DNA from: DAISJI01 sp964559835
GTDB lineage: Bacteria; Acidobacteriota; Terriglobia; Terriglobales; Acidobacteriaceae
Length of the DNA stretch: 64,000 bases
Assembly (NCBI GenBank): GCA_964559835.1
Contig: CAZLJE010000002.1
Location: 62,001-126,000 of the forward strand
Direction: 5' to 3'
This document shows positions 41,668 through 50,684 of the stretch, in pieces. A model generated the notes under the pieces. That model was not told where the DNA came from. It saw only the letters and a program-made list of their open reading frames with translations, and searched no databases. Made by a program: the position numbers and the translations under genes. Each line of letters begins with the position of its first letter. Position 1 is the stretch's first letter.

Positions 41668-43533
41668 GTGCGCAGATTGGTGTTACCCACGGCCCTGCTG
41701 CTGATCTCGATCCTGGCGCAGGCGCAGCTCCCCGCCACCACAACGCTCTCGCAACAAACCAGCAACAATACCAGCGCCGCCAACTCGTTCACCACCCAGA
41801 CCGACGGCAACCTGGGTGCCGGCAACATCAGTAAACTCCCCATCCGCTCGCTGTTGTATCCCGGCGCGAGCACCAGGATCTTCGCCCACGTCGAGCCGTG
41901 GTGGGGCAGCGGCAGCCACATCAGTATCGGCTATAGCTCGCAGGACCCCGCCCAGGTCCACCGCCAGGTGCAGGACATGGTCAGCCGCGGCATCGATGGC
42001 GTCGTCGTTGACTGGTATGGCCCCGGTAGTTACGAGGACACGGGCGTAAAGCTGCTCATCGCCGAAGCCGAGGCGACTCCAAATTTCAATGTTCTAGTGG
42101 AGATCGACGTTGGGGCCCTCAACTGGCATTCCTGCTACCCGACTTGCAGCGCGACCACGGCGGTCACCAATCTCTTCACCGCCGCAAATAATTCGTTCTT
42201 TTCCTCGCCCGCGATTTTGAAGACCAACGGTCGGCCGGTGTTGATGGAATTCGGATTCGAGACGCTCGCGCTTCCCTCAGGCGGCGCGTCGGGATGGAAC
42301 GTCATCGACTGGAACGCCGTCGAGACGCAAACGCCCGGCAACCTCGCGGTCGTGCACCGCAACCTCGGCGGATACTCAACCGCCAAAAGCGCCGGCGGGT
42401 TCGTCTGGATGGAACCCAAATCTCCATTCGCGGCCGGGTTTGACGACACCGCCGAGCTCGATTGGTTTTATTCGAACAGCCTTGCGTCCTACGCGGCCCT
42501 GCCCGCATACGGCGCTGTCTGGAAGGGATTCAACGACACCCTCGCCAGCTGGACCGCTGATCGCCATATCGATCAGCAGTGCGGCCAGACCTGGCTCAAT
42601 ACCTTCGACGCTATCAATAAGTATTACTCGGCCTCCAACCAGCTTCCCTTCCTGCAACTCGTGACGTGGAACGATTACGAGGAAGGCACCGAGGTTGAAA
42701 GCGGCATCGATAACTGCCTGAACCTGACCGCTTCGCTCTCGAGTAGCCAGTTGCACTGGAGTCCTGGCGCCGCCGAGAGCACTCTCGATCATTACACCGT
42801 GTACGCGTCGACCGACGGCCAGAATCTCGCGTCTCTCGGCGACTTCTCCACCAGCACGCACGCGCTCGACCTTTCGACCGTCACGCTTCCGGCGGGCACC
42901 TACTCGCTGTACGTCCAGGCCGTTGGGAAACCGACCATCCGCAACCAGATGTCGGCGGCAGTCAGCTACACGGTCGCGCCTTCGACAACGACCGGTTCAG
43001 GTACCACCGGCTCAACCGGGTCCGGAACCGTTCAGAAAAACGTCACCATCACCGCAACGCCCGCCGCACAAACCGTCACCTCCGGCCAGCCGGGACAGTA
43101 CACGTTGACCGTCGCGCAGGTCGGCGCCAGCGACCCAGTCCAACTGTCCTGCAGCGGACTTCCGGCCGGACTGGCGTGCAACTTCAATAACGCGACCGTG
43201 ACGCCGAACGCGGCGGGCACGCAGGTCCAACTCACCGTCACGACCGCGCAGACGGCCGCTTTGCAGCGCACCGCTCCCGTGTTCGCGATGCTCTTCTCGG
43301 GTCTCGGACTAGTCGGCTTCGCCAGCCGGCGGCGGAAGCTTGCAGCCGGAATGATTCTGGCGCTGCTTGTTCTCACGCAGATCGCCTGCGGCGGCGGCTC
43401 GCGCACGACCAGCCAGTCGACGTCCCAGACCACCACGACCGCATCCTCGCACGCTGCCACCTATACCATCACGGTGAACGCGGTGTCGGGCGCGATCGCC
43501 AAGTCCACCATCGTCACGCTGACGGTGAATTGA
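41668..43533 (+). CDS. Exported GH99-like glycoside hydrolase with Ig domain and CGGG tail
   Basis: A 621-residue protein starting at a GTG five bases after GGAGG. The signal peptide is RRLVLPTALLLISILAQAQ. A TIM-barrel-like domain (about 45-345) has FAHVEPWWGSGSHISIGYSS and VSRGIDGVVVDWYGPGS, the pattern of GH71/GH99-like enzymes that act on alpha-mannan or alpha-glucan. VTWNDYEEGTEVE near 330 is another family feature. A fibronectin-like domain, then an Ig-like domain with LSCSGLPAGLACNFN, lead to a hydrophobic run, RRRK at 554-557, a second hydrophobic run and Cys574 in CGGGS. A Ser/Thr-rich tail ends TYTITVNAVSG and TIVTLTVN. Exact substrate unknown. Confidence 0.78.
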   Translation: MRRLVLPTALLLISILAQAQLPATTTLSQQTSNNTSAANSFTTQTDGNLGAGNISKLPIRSLLYPGASTRIFAHVEPWWGSGSHISIGYSSQDPAQVHRQVQDMVSRGIDGVVVDWYGPGSYEDTGVKLLIAEAEATPNFNVLVEIDVGALNWHSCYPTCSATTAVTNLFTAANNSFFSSPAILKTNGRPVLMEFGFETLALPSGGASGWNVIDWNAVETQTPGNLAVVHRNLGGYSTAKSAGGFVWMEPKSPFAAGFDDTAELDWFYSNSLASYAALPAYGAVWKGFNDTLASWTADRHIDQQCGQTWLNTFDAINKYYSASNQLPFLQLVTWNDYEEGTEVESGIDNCLNLTASLSSSQLHWSPGAAESTLDHYTVYASTDGQNLASLGDFSTSTHALDLSTVTLPAGTYSLYVQAVGKPTIRNQMSAAVSYTVAPSTTTGSGTTGSTGSGTVQKNVTITATPAAQTVTSGQPGQYTLTVAQVGASDPVQLSCSGLPAGLACNFNNATVTPNAAGTQVQLTVTTAQTAALQRTAPVFAMLFSGLGLVGFASRRRKLAAGMILALLVLTQIACGGGSRTTSQSTSQTTTTASSHAATYTITVNAVSGAIAKSTIVTLTVN

Positions 43534-43543
43534 ACCGGATCCA

Positions 43544-43628
43544 CTGGTTTTGTCATCCTGAGCCCTGGTTTTGTCATCCTGAGCGAAGCGAAGGATCTAT
43601 GCAGTTCGCTTCGCTCTGTTTTTTTCTT
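43544..43628 (+). terminator. Direct repeat plus hairpin terminator after GH99-like gene
   Basis: CTGGTTTTGTCATCCTGAGC occurs twice in direct succession (43544-43563 and 43565-43584). Then GAGCGAAGCGAA (43581-43592) pairs with TTCGCTTCGCTC (43606-43617) and is followed by TGTTTTTTTC. The GTCATCCTGAGCGAAGCGAA phrase is one I have seen in intergenic regions of many bacteria. Here it provides a good plus-strand terminator. Confidence 0.8.
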
Positions 43629-43690
43629 CGTGTCGTTCCTCGTGCCTCGCTCCTCGCCCTTGTGCCTTGTGCCTCGTGCCTTGCGCCTGT
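43628..43690. repeat. CCTCGTGCCTTG word-repeat island
   Basis: About 60 bp just upstream of the tRNA repeat CCTCG, TGCCT and GTGCCTTG words (TCCTCGTGCCTCGCTCCTCG, then CCTTGTGCCTTGTGCCTCGT). It is a purely direct array, with no inverted copy. Confidence 0.75.
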
Positions 43691-43706
43691 AAAATGTAGT
43701 TTCCAA

Positions 43707-43793
43707 GCCGAAGTGGCGGAATTGGCAGACGCGCATGGTTCAGGTCCATGTACCCGCAAGGGTGTGGGGGTTCGAGTCCCTTCTTCGGCACCA
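43707..43793 (+). tRNA. tRNA-Leu (anticodon CAG)
   Basis: An 87-nt cloverleaf with encoded CCA. The acceptor stem is GCCGAAG/CTTCGGC, the D-arm contains GGCGGAATTGGCAGACGCGC, and the anticodon loop is TTCAGGT with CAG. A long variable arm of leucine type is followed by a T-loop with GTTCGAGTCC. It reads CUG codons. A hairpin terminator follows. Confidence 0.95.
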
Positions 43794-43804
43794 ATGAAGT
43801 TCAA

Positions 43805-43845
43805 GCCCTGTGTAACCTACCCGTTACACAGGGCCTTTCCATTTC
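43805..43845 (+). terminator. Terminator after tRNA-Leu
   Basis: GCCCTGTGTAAC (43805-43816) pairs with GTTACACAGGGC (43823-43834), a perfect 12-bp stem with a 6-nt loop, followed by CTTTCCATTTCT. The T-tract is interrupted but the stem is strong and correctly placed for the tRNA transcript. Confidence 0.8.
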
Positions 43846-43888
43846 TGGGCCCCCTGCGTTGAGGGGCTCAGCCAGCATCTAACGACGG

Positions 43889-45601
43889 ATGCGCTATCTC
43901 GCCCTCGCCACCGATTACGATGGCACCCTCGCCCACGACGGCTCCGTTGACGACAGCGCCATTCACGCTCTTGAGCAGCTGCGGCAGAGCGGGCGCCGTT
44001 TGTTTCTCGTCACCGGACGCGACCTTCCTGACCTGAAGCGCGTGTTTTCCCGCCTTGATCTCTTTGACTACGTCGTCGCCGAGAATGGCGCGTTGCTCTT
44101 CGATCCGGCCACTCAAACCGAGACCGTACTGGCCGAGCCTCCCTCGGCCCGTTTCCTGGAAGAGCTGCGCCGCCGCAATATTCCATTCGACGTGGGACGC
44201 AGCATCGTGGCGACAAGCCATCCATTTGCCGAGCAGGTGCTCCACGCCATCGAGGACACCGGCGTCGAGATGCAGGTGATCTTCAATAAGGGCGCAGTCA
44301 TGGTGTTGCCGACAGGCGTGAACAAGGCGACCGGGCTGCAGACCGCTCTCGAGAAGATGGGTCTCTCCAGCCACAACGTCGTCGCTGTCGGCGACGCCGA
44401 GAACGATCACGCTCTTCTCTCCAGTTGCGAGTTTGGCGTTGCTGTTGCCAATGCCGTTCCCATGCTGAAGGAGCGCGCCGACTGGGTCACCACCGGCGCG
44501 CGAGGTCAAGGCGTGGAAGAACTGATCGCGAAGATCATCGCCGACGATCTCTGCTCTTTCGACGACACCGCGCATCGTCACCGCCTGCTCATCGGACACA
44601 CGGTTTCCGACGACACCGCCGTTTTCGTCGCGCCCTCCCGCGGATCGCTTCTCTTGTCGGGCCCGTCCGGCAGCGGCAAATCGAGCTTAACCAGCGCCTT
44701 GCTCGAGCAGATGATCGAACAGAAGTACCAGTTTTGCCTGATCGATCCCGAAGGCGATTACGACGGTCTGCCCGGTGCGGTGATGGTCGGCACACCGTCC
44801 GACGCCCCCGGCATCTCGGAAGTGGAAAAGGCGCTCGAAGTTCCTTCGCGCAATATCGTCGTCAATCTTCTCGCCCTTCCTCTCGCTGATCGTCCGTTGT
44901 TCTTTGCCGGGCTGCTGCCCCGCTTGCTGGAGCTTCGTGCCCGTCGAGGACGCCCGCACTGGGTCGTCGTCGACGAAGCTCATCACCTATTGCCCGCGGC
45001 CTGGGACCCGGCGCCTGCCATGCTGCCGCAGAGCCTTGGAGGAATGGTGCTCGTCAGCGTCCATCCCACTTACGTCGCCAACGCCGCACTCCAGCCCATC
45101 GATACCATGATCGCCGTCGGACGGGAGTCAGCGAAAACCATCACCGATTTCGCCCACGCCATCGGCGATGCCCCGCCGTCCGCATTGCCGGCAGACGATC
45201 TTCCCCCTGGTCACGCCGCCGTTTGGCTGCGCAAGACTCCGCCCCATGTTGCGATCGTCCAATCCAGCAAAGGGAGCTTTGAGCGCCGTCGCCACGTCCG
45301 AAAATATGCCAAAGGTGAATTACCGGAAGACCGCTCATTCTACTTCCGCGGTCCGGAAGGCAAACTCAACCTTCGCGCCCAGAACCTCAACGTCTTCGCC
45401 CAACTGGCCGACGGCGTCGACGATGACACGTGGCTCCACCACCTGCGCCGGGGCGAGTATTCGGCCTGGATGCGATGGGTGATCAAGGACGACGAACTCG
45501 TCGAAGAAGTTGCGGAGATCGAACGCGACGTCCACGACCCCAAAGAGAGCCGGAAACGCGTGAAGGACGCCATCGAGCGCCGCTACACCGCCGCCGCTTA
45601 G
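43889..45601 (+). CDS. Fusion of HAD phosphatase and HerA-like P-loop ATPase
   Basis: A 570-residue two-domain protein. Residues 1-220 form a Cof/IIB-type HAD hydrolase with nucleophile Asp9 in LATDYDGTLAHDG (DxDGT), LFLVTGRDLPD (motif II), a Lys in the GVNKATGL segment and VVAVGDAENDHALL (motif IV). From about 240 a P-loop domain begins: Walker A SGPSGSGKSSLTSAL near 257, FCLIDPEGDYDGL and Walker B HWVVVDEAHHLLP near 358, as in HerA/DUF87 ATPases. The last 100 residues are helical (TWLHHLRRGEYSAWMRWVIK). Domain roles are inferred: sugar- or nucleotide-phosphate hydrolysis linked to an ATPase. It follows tRNA-Leu and has no operon partner. Confidence 0.85.
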   Translation: MRYLALATDYDGTLAHDGSVDDSAIHALEQLRQSGRRLFLVTGRDLPDLKRVFSRLDLFDYVVAENGALLFDPATQTETVLAEPPSARFLEELRRRNIPFDVGRSIVATSHPFAEQVLHAIEDTGVEMQVIFNKGAVMVLPTGVNKATGLQTALEKMGLSSHNVVAVGDAENDHALLSSCEFGVAVANAVPMLKERADWVTTGARGQGVEELIAKIIADDLCSFDDTAHRHRLLIGHTVSDDTAVFVAPSRGSLLLSGPSGSGKSSLTSALLEQMIEQKYQFCLIDPEGDYDGLPGAVMVGTPSDAPGISEVEKALEVPSRNIVVNLLALPLADRPLFFAGLLPRLLELRARRGRPHWVVVDEAHHLLPAAWDPAPAMLPQSLGGMVLVSVHPTYVANAALQPIDTMIAVGRESAKTITDFAHAIGDAPPSALPADDLPPGHAAVWLRKTPPHVAIVQSSKGSFERRRHVRKYAKGELPEDRSFYFRGPEGKLNLRAQNLNVFAQLADGVDDDTWLHHLRRGEYSAWMRWVIKDDELVEEVAEIERDVHDPKESRKRVKDAIERRYTAAA

Positions 45602-46187
45602 AACGCGCTTGACCACCGCGAACGATGGGAACCATTTGCCGTCCGTTACCATTCTGCTAACGCCATGGGTGGGTACCCCCCTCCCCCCTGCTACCTGGGG
45701 AAGCTGACGGTAAGCTGCTGGCCAGAGGCGACTTAGGTGCGTTCCAAGTAACTCCAGGTAACCTGAGGATACCTGGGTAACCCTGGGTAACCCAGAGGCT
45801 TGCGGGCCGAGGCACAACGGGCGACGAAAGGTTACTCAAGCGTTAACCTGAGTCCCAAGGCACCCCCCTCCAGTTTTCCCACACGTCCCACAGAAATGCC
45901 CGGAATTTCAAGAAATCCCACAGACGAGGTACGAGGGCACACAAGGTGCGGCTAAGTTGTCAAAGATCGAAATTACAGATCCAATGGTCGCGCCAGGAAG
46001 AGGCAGCGTCAAGAACTATAGTCTTTAGGCGCTCAGTCGTTTGTACGCTGTATAGCTGAAAGCTATTTTGCCGTGGAAAACAATAGCCGCCACGGATCTG
46101 CACCGGATGAACAAAGGCGGCCTTACCCGAGGCACCCGGGCGCTCGGCGATTTGACCGGCCAATTTTACCGACCTACGATACGTGTC
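45602..46187. repeat. Intergenic region with GGTAACCT word-repeat island
   Basis: A 586-bp gap. At about 45727-45850 the words GGTAAC, ACCTGG and GGGTAACC repeat (CCAGGTAACCTGAGGATACC, then TGGGTAACCCTGGGTAACCC), with inverted ACCTGAG/GGTTACTC copies. A poly-C/T stretch (45670-45687) precedes it. The rest is unstructured to my eye, and an open frame continuing upstream of the kinase start shows no ribosome-binding site. Confidence 0.65.
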
Positions 46188-48584
46188 ATGCCAGAGCCGG
46201 CCATCAGCATTGGGAAGGTGCTCGGGCACTATCGAATCCTGGCTCAGATCGGCGCCGGCGGTATGGGCGTGGTCTACCGCGCTCGCGATGAACGTCTCGA
46301 CCGTGACGTGGCGCTGAAGGTCCTTCCCGCCGGTGCGCTGGCCGACGAAGCGGCTCGCAAACGCTTTCGCAAAGAAGCCCTCACTCTGTCTCGGCTTTCC
46401 GATCCCCACATCGCCATCGTTCACGATTTCGACACCCAGGAAGGAATGGACTTCCTGGTCATGGAATACGCGCAGGGCATCACGCTCGCTGAGAAGATTG
46501 CCGGCGGCGCTCTACCCGAGAGCGAAGTGATTGCGATCGGCGAGCAGATCGCCGAGACCTTGGAACATGCGCACGAAGCCGGCATCATTCACCGCGACCT
46601 GAAGCCCGCAAACGTCATGATTTCGGCGAAGGCGCAGATCAAGCTGCTCGATTTTGGTGTCGCGGCCCTTCTGCGCTTGGACGAAGAAGACGTAACGCAG
46701 AGCCTCGCGTCCGTGAACGATCTGGCGGGCACTCTGCCCTACATGGCGCCGGAGCGGTTGCACGGGCGTACCGCGAATGCGCTGAGCGATGTGTACTCGC
46801 TTGGTGTTGTTCTCTACCAACTTGCAACGCGGCAACTCCCGTTCGAAAGCAAGACTTCCTTCGCGATGGTGGACGAAATCCTTCACGGCCAGCCGACGCC
46901 GCCGTGCCGATTCCAGCCGCGAATCTCACACACGCTGGAAGAGATCATCCTCAAGTGTCTGGCCAAGGATCCCGAGGAGCGGTATCAGTCGGCGGCCGAG
47001 GTGAAGGTCGACCTGCGGCGAGTTTTGCGGGACGATGCCGCAGTGCGCGCAACCGAACCGCGATCCACGGCGGGTTCGCAGCGGCGCACCGGGAGCCAGC
47101 GGACGCGATGGACCATCGTCGCCGTAGTTATCGCAGCAGCTGCGGCATCGTGGTGGATTTGGAATCATGAAACCAGGCCGCGCGCAGCGCACGCCGGTCT
47201 CACCGGGGTGGCAGTGCTTCCCTTCCAGGACCTGGCCGGCGATACGACTTCCGAGTACCTGCGCTTCGCCTTGCCCGACGAGGTGGTTGGAACGTTGAGC
47301 TACATCCCCGGCCTGGCGGTTCGGCCATTTTCCCTGACGCGCAAATACGCCGACGGAAATTCCGACCCGCAGCGGGTCGCGCAAGAACTCCGCGTGGACG
47401 ATGTCGTCACCGGCCATTACCTGCAGGAGAGCAACAGCATCCGCATTACTTTGGAGGTCGTGGAAGCTGGCACCAGCCGGCTAGTATGGCGCGAGACAGT
47501 GAACGGAAACAGGCAGGACTTGATCGCACTGCAACGCGAAATCGACACCGGTCTGAGAGACGAACTTGCGCCCGCACTGGGACTGGGCAAGACGAAACCC
47601 AATGCTGCCGACCAACCGAAAAACCAGGAAGCTTACGAACTCTACCTGCGCGGGAAAGCGGCAGGAGTCGATCCCGTTCCGACCAAGCAGGCGCTCAGGC
47701 TCCTGGAACGCTCCGTGGAGCTCGATCCGACCTTCGCGCCGGCCTGGGCGACCCTTGCGCTCCGCTATTACTTCGACGCGGCCTTTTCCGATGGCGGCGC
47801 CGAATCGGCCCGCAAGAGCATGGAATCGGCGCAGCGGGCGCTGGCACTCGATTCCAACAACGTCGATGCCGCCACTTTCCTCGCCTCGCAATATACGGAG
47901 AATGGCGACTTGAACCTCGGGTACGACCAGGCGATCGCACTCGTGCGGCGCCGTCCCGATAGCGAATCCGCGCACGAAGTACTCGCGTACGTGCTGCGCT
48001 ACGCGGGTCTCCTCGACGAGGCGGCAGGCGAGTGCGATGAGGCCCGAAAACTCGATCCCAATGCGACCACCTTGGCAACGTGTTCTGTGGTCTACCTCTA
48101 CAAAGGCGACTACGAACGGGCACGAAGTTACGTGCGATTACGAGGCGACACGGATTATGCGAATGCAGTCATGACTCGAATTCTGCTGCGCGAGGGGAAG
48201 ACGCAAGAAGCACTGAACGGTCCGCTTAAGAAGGTCCCATTTGATTCCGCGCCATATGGCCGCACCATTTTGGAGGCGTGCATCGGCAAACATCCGAGAC
48301 CGGAAATCGACCGTGCAGTCGCACAACGAATCAAGTATGCCGCCAGCATCGCCGATGCCGAGATAAAGTACGATGTCGCCACCGAGATGGCGATTTGCGG
48401 TCACCGGGCAGAGGCGCTCCAGATATTGCGCCCTGTCGCTGCTCGGTACTGCCAAACGCATTTGTTCGAAACCGATCCCTTACTGAACAGTATCCGCGAT
48501 GATCCGCAGTTCACCACCATTCGCGCGGCGGCGCAGGCGTGCCGCCAAAAATTTCTGCAGCATCGGACAGAAGTGGGCCAGTAG
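46188..48584 (+). CDS. PknB-type Ser/Thr kinase with TM, TolB-like and TPR-like regions
   Basis: A 798-residue protein from the ATG at 46188. The kinase domain (about 10-275) has the Gly loop QIGAGGMGVVYRARD, VALKVL, the catalytic loop HRDLKPANVM, LDFGVAALL and LPYMAPERL. A single TM lies near 307-325 (WTIVAVVIAAAAASWWIW). The extracytoplasmic half starts with a TolB/FlgO-like domain (GVAVLPFQDLAGDTTSEYLR; DVVTGHYLQESNSIRITLEV) and continues in helical repeats of TPR character (ALRLLERSVELDPTFAPAWA; RALALDSNNVDAATFLASQY). This architecture is frequent in Acidobacteriota. It probably senses an envelope signal and phosphorylates cytoplasmic targets, which are not encoded here. Confidence 0.92.
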   Translation: MPEPAISIGKVLGHYRILAQIGAGGMGVVYRARDERLDRDVALKVLPAGALADEAARKRFRKEALTLSRLSDPHIAIVHDFDTQEGMDFLVMEYAQGITLAEKIAGGALPESEVIAIGEQIAETLEHAHEAGIIHRDLKPANVMISAKAQIKLLDFGVAALLRLDEEDVTQSLASVNDLAGTLPYMAPERLHGRTANALSDVYSLGVVLYQLATRQLPFESKTSFAMVDEILHGQPTPPCRFQPRISHTLEEIILKCLAKDPEERYQSAAEVKVDLRRVLRDDAAVRATEPRSTAGSQRRTGSQRTRWTIVAVVIAAAAASWWIWNHETRPRAAHAGLTGVAVLPFQDLAGDTTSEYLRFALPDEVVGTLSYIPGLAVRPFSLTRKYADGNSDPQRVAQELRVDDVVTGHYLQESNSIRITLEVVEAGTSRLVWRETVNGNRQDLIALQREIDTGLRDELAPALGLGKTKPNAADQPKNQEAYELYLRGKAAGVDPVPTKQALRLLERSVELDPTFAPAWATLALRYYFDAAFSDGGAESARKSMESAQRALALDSNNVDAATFLASQYTENGDLNLGYDQAIALVRRRPDSESAHEVLAYVLRYAGLLDEAAGECDEARKLDPNATTLATCSVVYLYKGDYERARSYVRLRGDTDYANAVMTRILLREGKTQEALNGPLKKVPFDSAPYGRTILEACIGKHPRPEIDRAVAQRIKYAASIADAEIKYDVATEMAICGHRAEALQILRPVAARYCQTHLFETDPLLNSIRDDPQFTTIRAAAQACRQKFLQHRTEVGQ

Positions 48585-49214
48585 AGGGGCGCACGAGGTG
48601 CGGAAGGGAGTGACCCGAGCGCGCGGGTTCCTCACCCACACCTCGCAATACCAGCGAGATGTGTGGCAACGTTAGTCGTGTGTGAGAGATGGGTCACCAG
48701 CCAATTCTGTCGTCCCTATAGGACTCCTTCCATCTATCACACGCGTACACAGCACTGCGCGATGCCTCCGGCACTCGCTTGTGCTGGGCTACGATCTTCG
48801 CGTCCGCTCACGCGGACGCGTTCGCCTCTTGCAGCGCGGGTGGTCCACAGCAAATTACCCTCATACCCCACATCTGCACGCTATTGGCAATGTGGGAGTG
48901 ATTCTGTCGTCCCTGCGGGACTCGGAAGGAATTGGGATGACGCTGTCCCAGGACTTACGAGACTGTTACGAACTCGTGCCGTCCCTGACGGGACTCAACA
49001 AATTTCCGACTTACGCGTCCCGGGACTTACGTCCCGGGCTATGAACTTGCGCGCCTGCGGCGCTGGCTATGAACTCGTGCCTCCCTTCGACTTCGATCAG
49101 GACAGGCTCCGGGCTGGTTTCTCTGTTCGTTCTGATCCGTGTTCATCCGTGCAGATCCGTGGCGGCTCTTGTTTTGCACCGTCCCGTTTCCCGGCTGCTA
49201 CACTAGCGCGCAGA
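48585..49214. repeat. 630-bp non-coding region of REP-like palindromes
   Basis: At least four variants of a CGTCCCT-n-GGGACT palindrome occur: 48704-48727 (CTGTCGTCCCTATAGGACTC), 48901-48924 (CTGTCGTCCCTGCGGGACTC), 48976-48997 (TGCCGTCCCTGACGGGACTC) and 49016-49047 (GTCCCGGGACTTACGTCCCG). GGCTATGAACT occurs twice after the later units. CGTCCGCTCACGCGGACGCG (48801-48820) is another stem. Near the end ATCCGTG words (49135-49163) echo the terminator at 19192-19279. Frames crossing this region have no credible protein pattern. Confidence 0.75.
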
Positions 49215-50645
49215 ATGGCTCGTCGATCCCCCGCTCTCTTGCTTGTTCTCGCCCTTTGCCTGTCGGTCGCGGCGCAAACTCCCACTCCAAAAAAGGCTCC
49301 AAAAGCCGCGCCGAAGCCGAGCGGCTGGGTCGTCAAGCCCGAGTGGGTCCACGCCGACGAGGACTTCCTCGCCAGCGACGCGCTCCAGGGACGCGGCAGC
49401 GCCACCCGCGACGAGTGGATCGCCGCCGAGTTCGTCGCCTCCAAGTTCGAGACGTTCGGCGTGAAGCCTGCCGCTCCCGACGGCTCCTACATCGAGCGCA
49501 TCGAACTCATCACGCCCAAGCTCGACAGCCATGCGCAACTCGCGGCCGGAAGCGCGACCCTCAACGAAGGTCCGGACTTCTACCTCCTCACCTCATCCGG
49601 CGAAAGCGTTCACGGCAAGCTGCAGAAGGTCGCCGCCGCTGACGTCGGCAAGACGCAGATCGCGCCCGGTTCGGCCGTGCTCATCACCGGCCTCCCGGAC
49701 GACCAGCGCGCCGTCATGCAGACTACGCAGCGCCTCAGTGGGGCCGCCGCAGTCGTCCTGCTGCCCGATTCCCCGGCGCTCAAACAGCTTTTCGAGCGTA
49801 TGCTCGGCGGCCAGACGCGTGTCCCCATGCGCGTGAAAGACGTCGAGACGGGTGGCCGCGCGGGCACGAACGCCGTCCTCACCGCCGATGCGTTCGCGAA
49901 GCTGTCCCAACTCGCCGACGGCAGTGAGATCTCGCTGACTGTCCACACCGTCCCACAGCCGCCCAAGTACACCTACAACGCCATCGGCAAGATCGACGGC
50001 AGCGATTCCGCCGCCGGCGCGTTGCTGCTCTCCGCCCACCTCGACCACCTCGGCGTCCGACCCAATCCAAGCGGCGATAACATCTACAACGGCGCCGACG
50101 ACGATGCTTCCGGCACGACGGCCGTCATCGAACTTGCTCGTGCGCTGTCGTCGATGCCCCGGCCCAGGCGCACCGTGTACTTCGTTTGCTTCGGCAGCGA
50201 AGAAACCGGCGGCCAGGGCGACGACTACTTCCGCAACCATCCGCCCGTGCCGCTCGAGCAGTTCGTCGCCAACATCGAGTTCGAGATGATCGGCGCGCAG
50301 GATCCGAAGATGCCCAAGGGCGTCCTGCTGCTCACGGGATGGGAGCGCTCCGACCTCGGCCCGACTCTGCAGCAGCACGGCGCGAAAGTCGGGCCCGACC
50401 CGTACCCCGAGCAGCACTTCTTCGAGCGCTCCGACAACTACGCGCTGGCGCTTAAGGGTGTGGTCGCGCATACCGCGGCGGGATGGGGCACGCCGCCGTA
50501 CTACCACCGTCCCGACGACGACCTCGCGCACCTCGACTTCAACTTCCTGACCGGCGCGATCCAGTCGTTCGTGTCACCGGTCGAGTGGCTGGCGAACAGC
50601 GACTTCAAGCCGAAGTGGAAGGACGGCGGGCAGCCGAAGCGGTAA
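49215..50645 (+). CDS. Exported M28-family zinc aminopeptidase
   Basis: A 476-residue protein from the ATG at 49215; the open frame upstream crosses the repeat region and was discarded. The signal peptide is RRSPALLLVLALCLSVAAQ, followed by a Pro/Lys-rich spacer. A PA-like inserted domain is likely at about 110-240. The M28 zinc site is visible: LLLSAHLDHLG (His-x-Asp), NGADDDASGTTAV (bridging Asp), CFGSEETGGQG (Glu-Glu), and the last ligand His in YYHRPDDDLAHLDF. The substrate is probably N-terminal residues of peptides in the periplasm or medium. It stands alone, with MFS on the opposite strand 39 bp downstream. Confidence 0.9.
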   Translation: MARRSPALLLVLALCLSVAAQTPTPKKAPKAAPKPSGWVVKPEWVHADEDFLASDALQGRGSATRDEWIAAEFVASKFETFGVKPAAPDGSYIERIELITPKLDSHAQLAAGSATLNEGPDFYLLTSSGESVHGKLQKVAAADVGKTQIAPGSAVLITGLPDDQRAVMQTTQRLSGAAAVVLLPDSPALKQLFERMLGGQTRVPMRVKDVETGGRAGTNAVLTADAFAKLSQLADGSEISLTVHTVPQPPKYTYNAIGKIDGSDSAAGALLLSAHLDHLGVRPNPSGDNIYNGADDDASGTTAVIELARALSSMPRPRRTVYFVCFGSEETGGQGDDYFRNHPPVPLEQFVANIEFEMIGAQDPKMPKGVLLLTGWERSDLGPTLQQHGAKVGPDPYPEQHFFERSDNYALALKGVVAHTAAGWGTPPYYHRPDDDLAHLDFNFLTGAIQSFVSPVEWLANSDFKPKWKDGGQPKR

Positions 50646-50684
50646 GGGTTCCGGGTTCCGGCATGTGTCGCCAGGCAAGCCTGG

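Noticed and set aside
48663..49214. Open plus-strand extension upstream of the M28 peptidase
   Set aside because: It crosses REP-like palindromes and lacks protein character. A proper signal peptide starts at the ATG at 49215.
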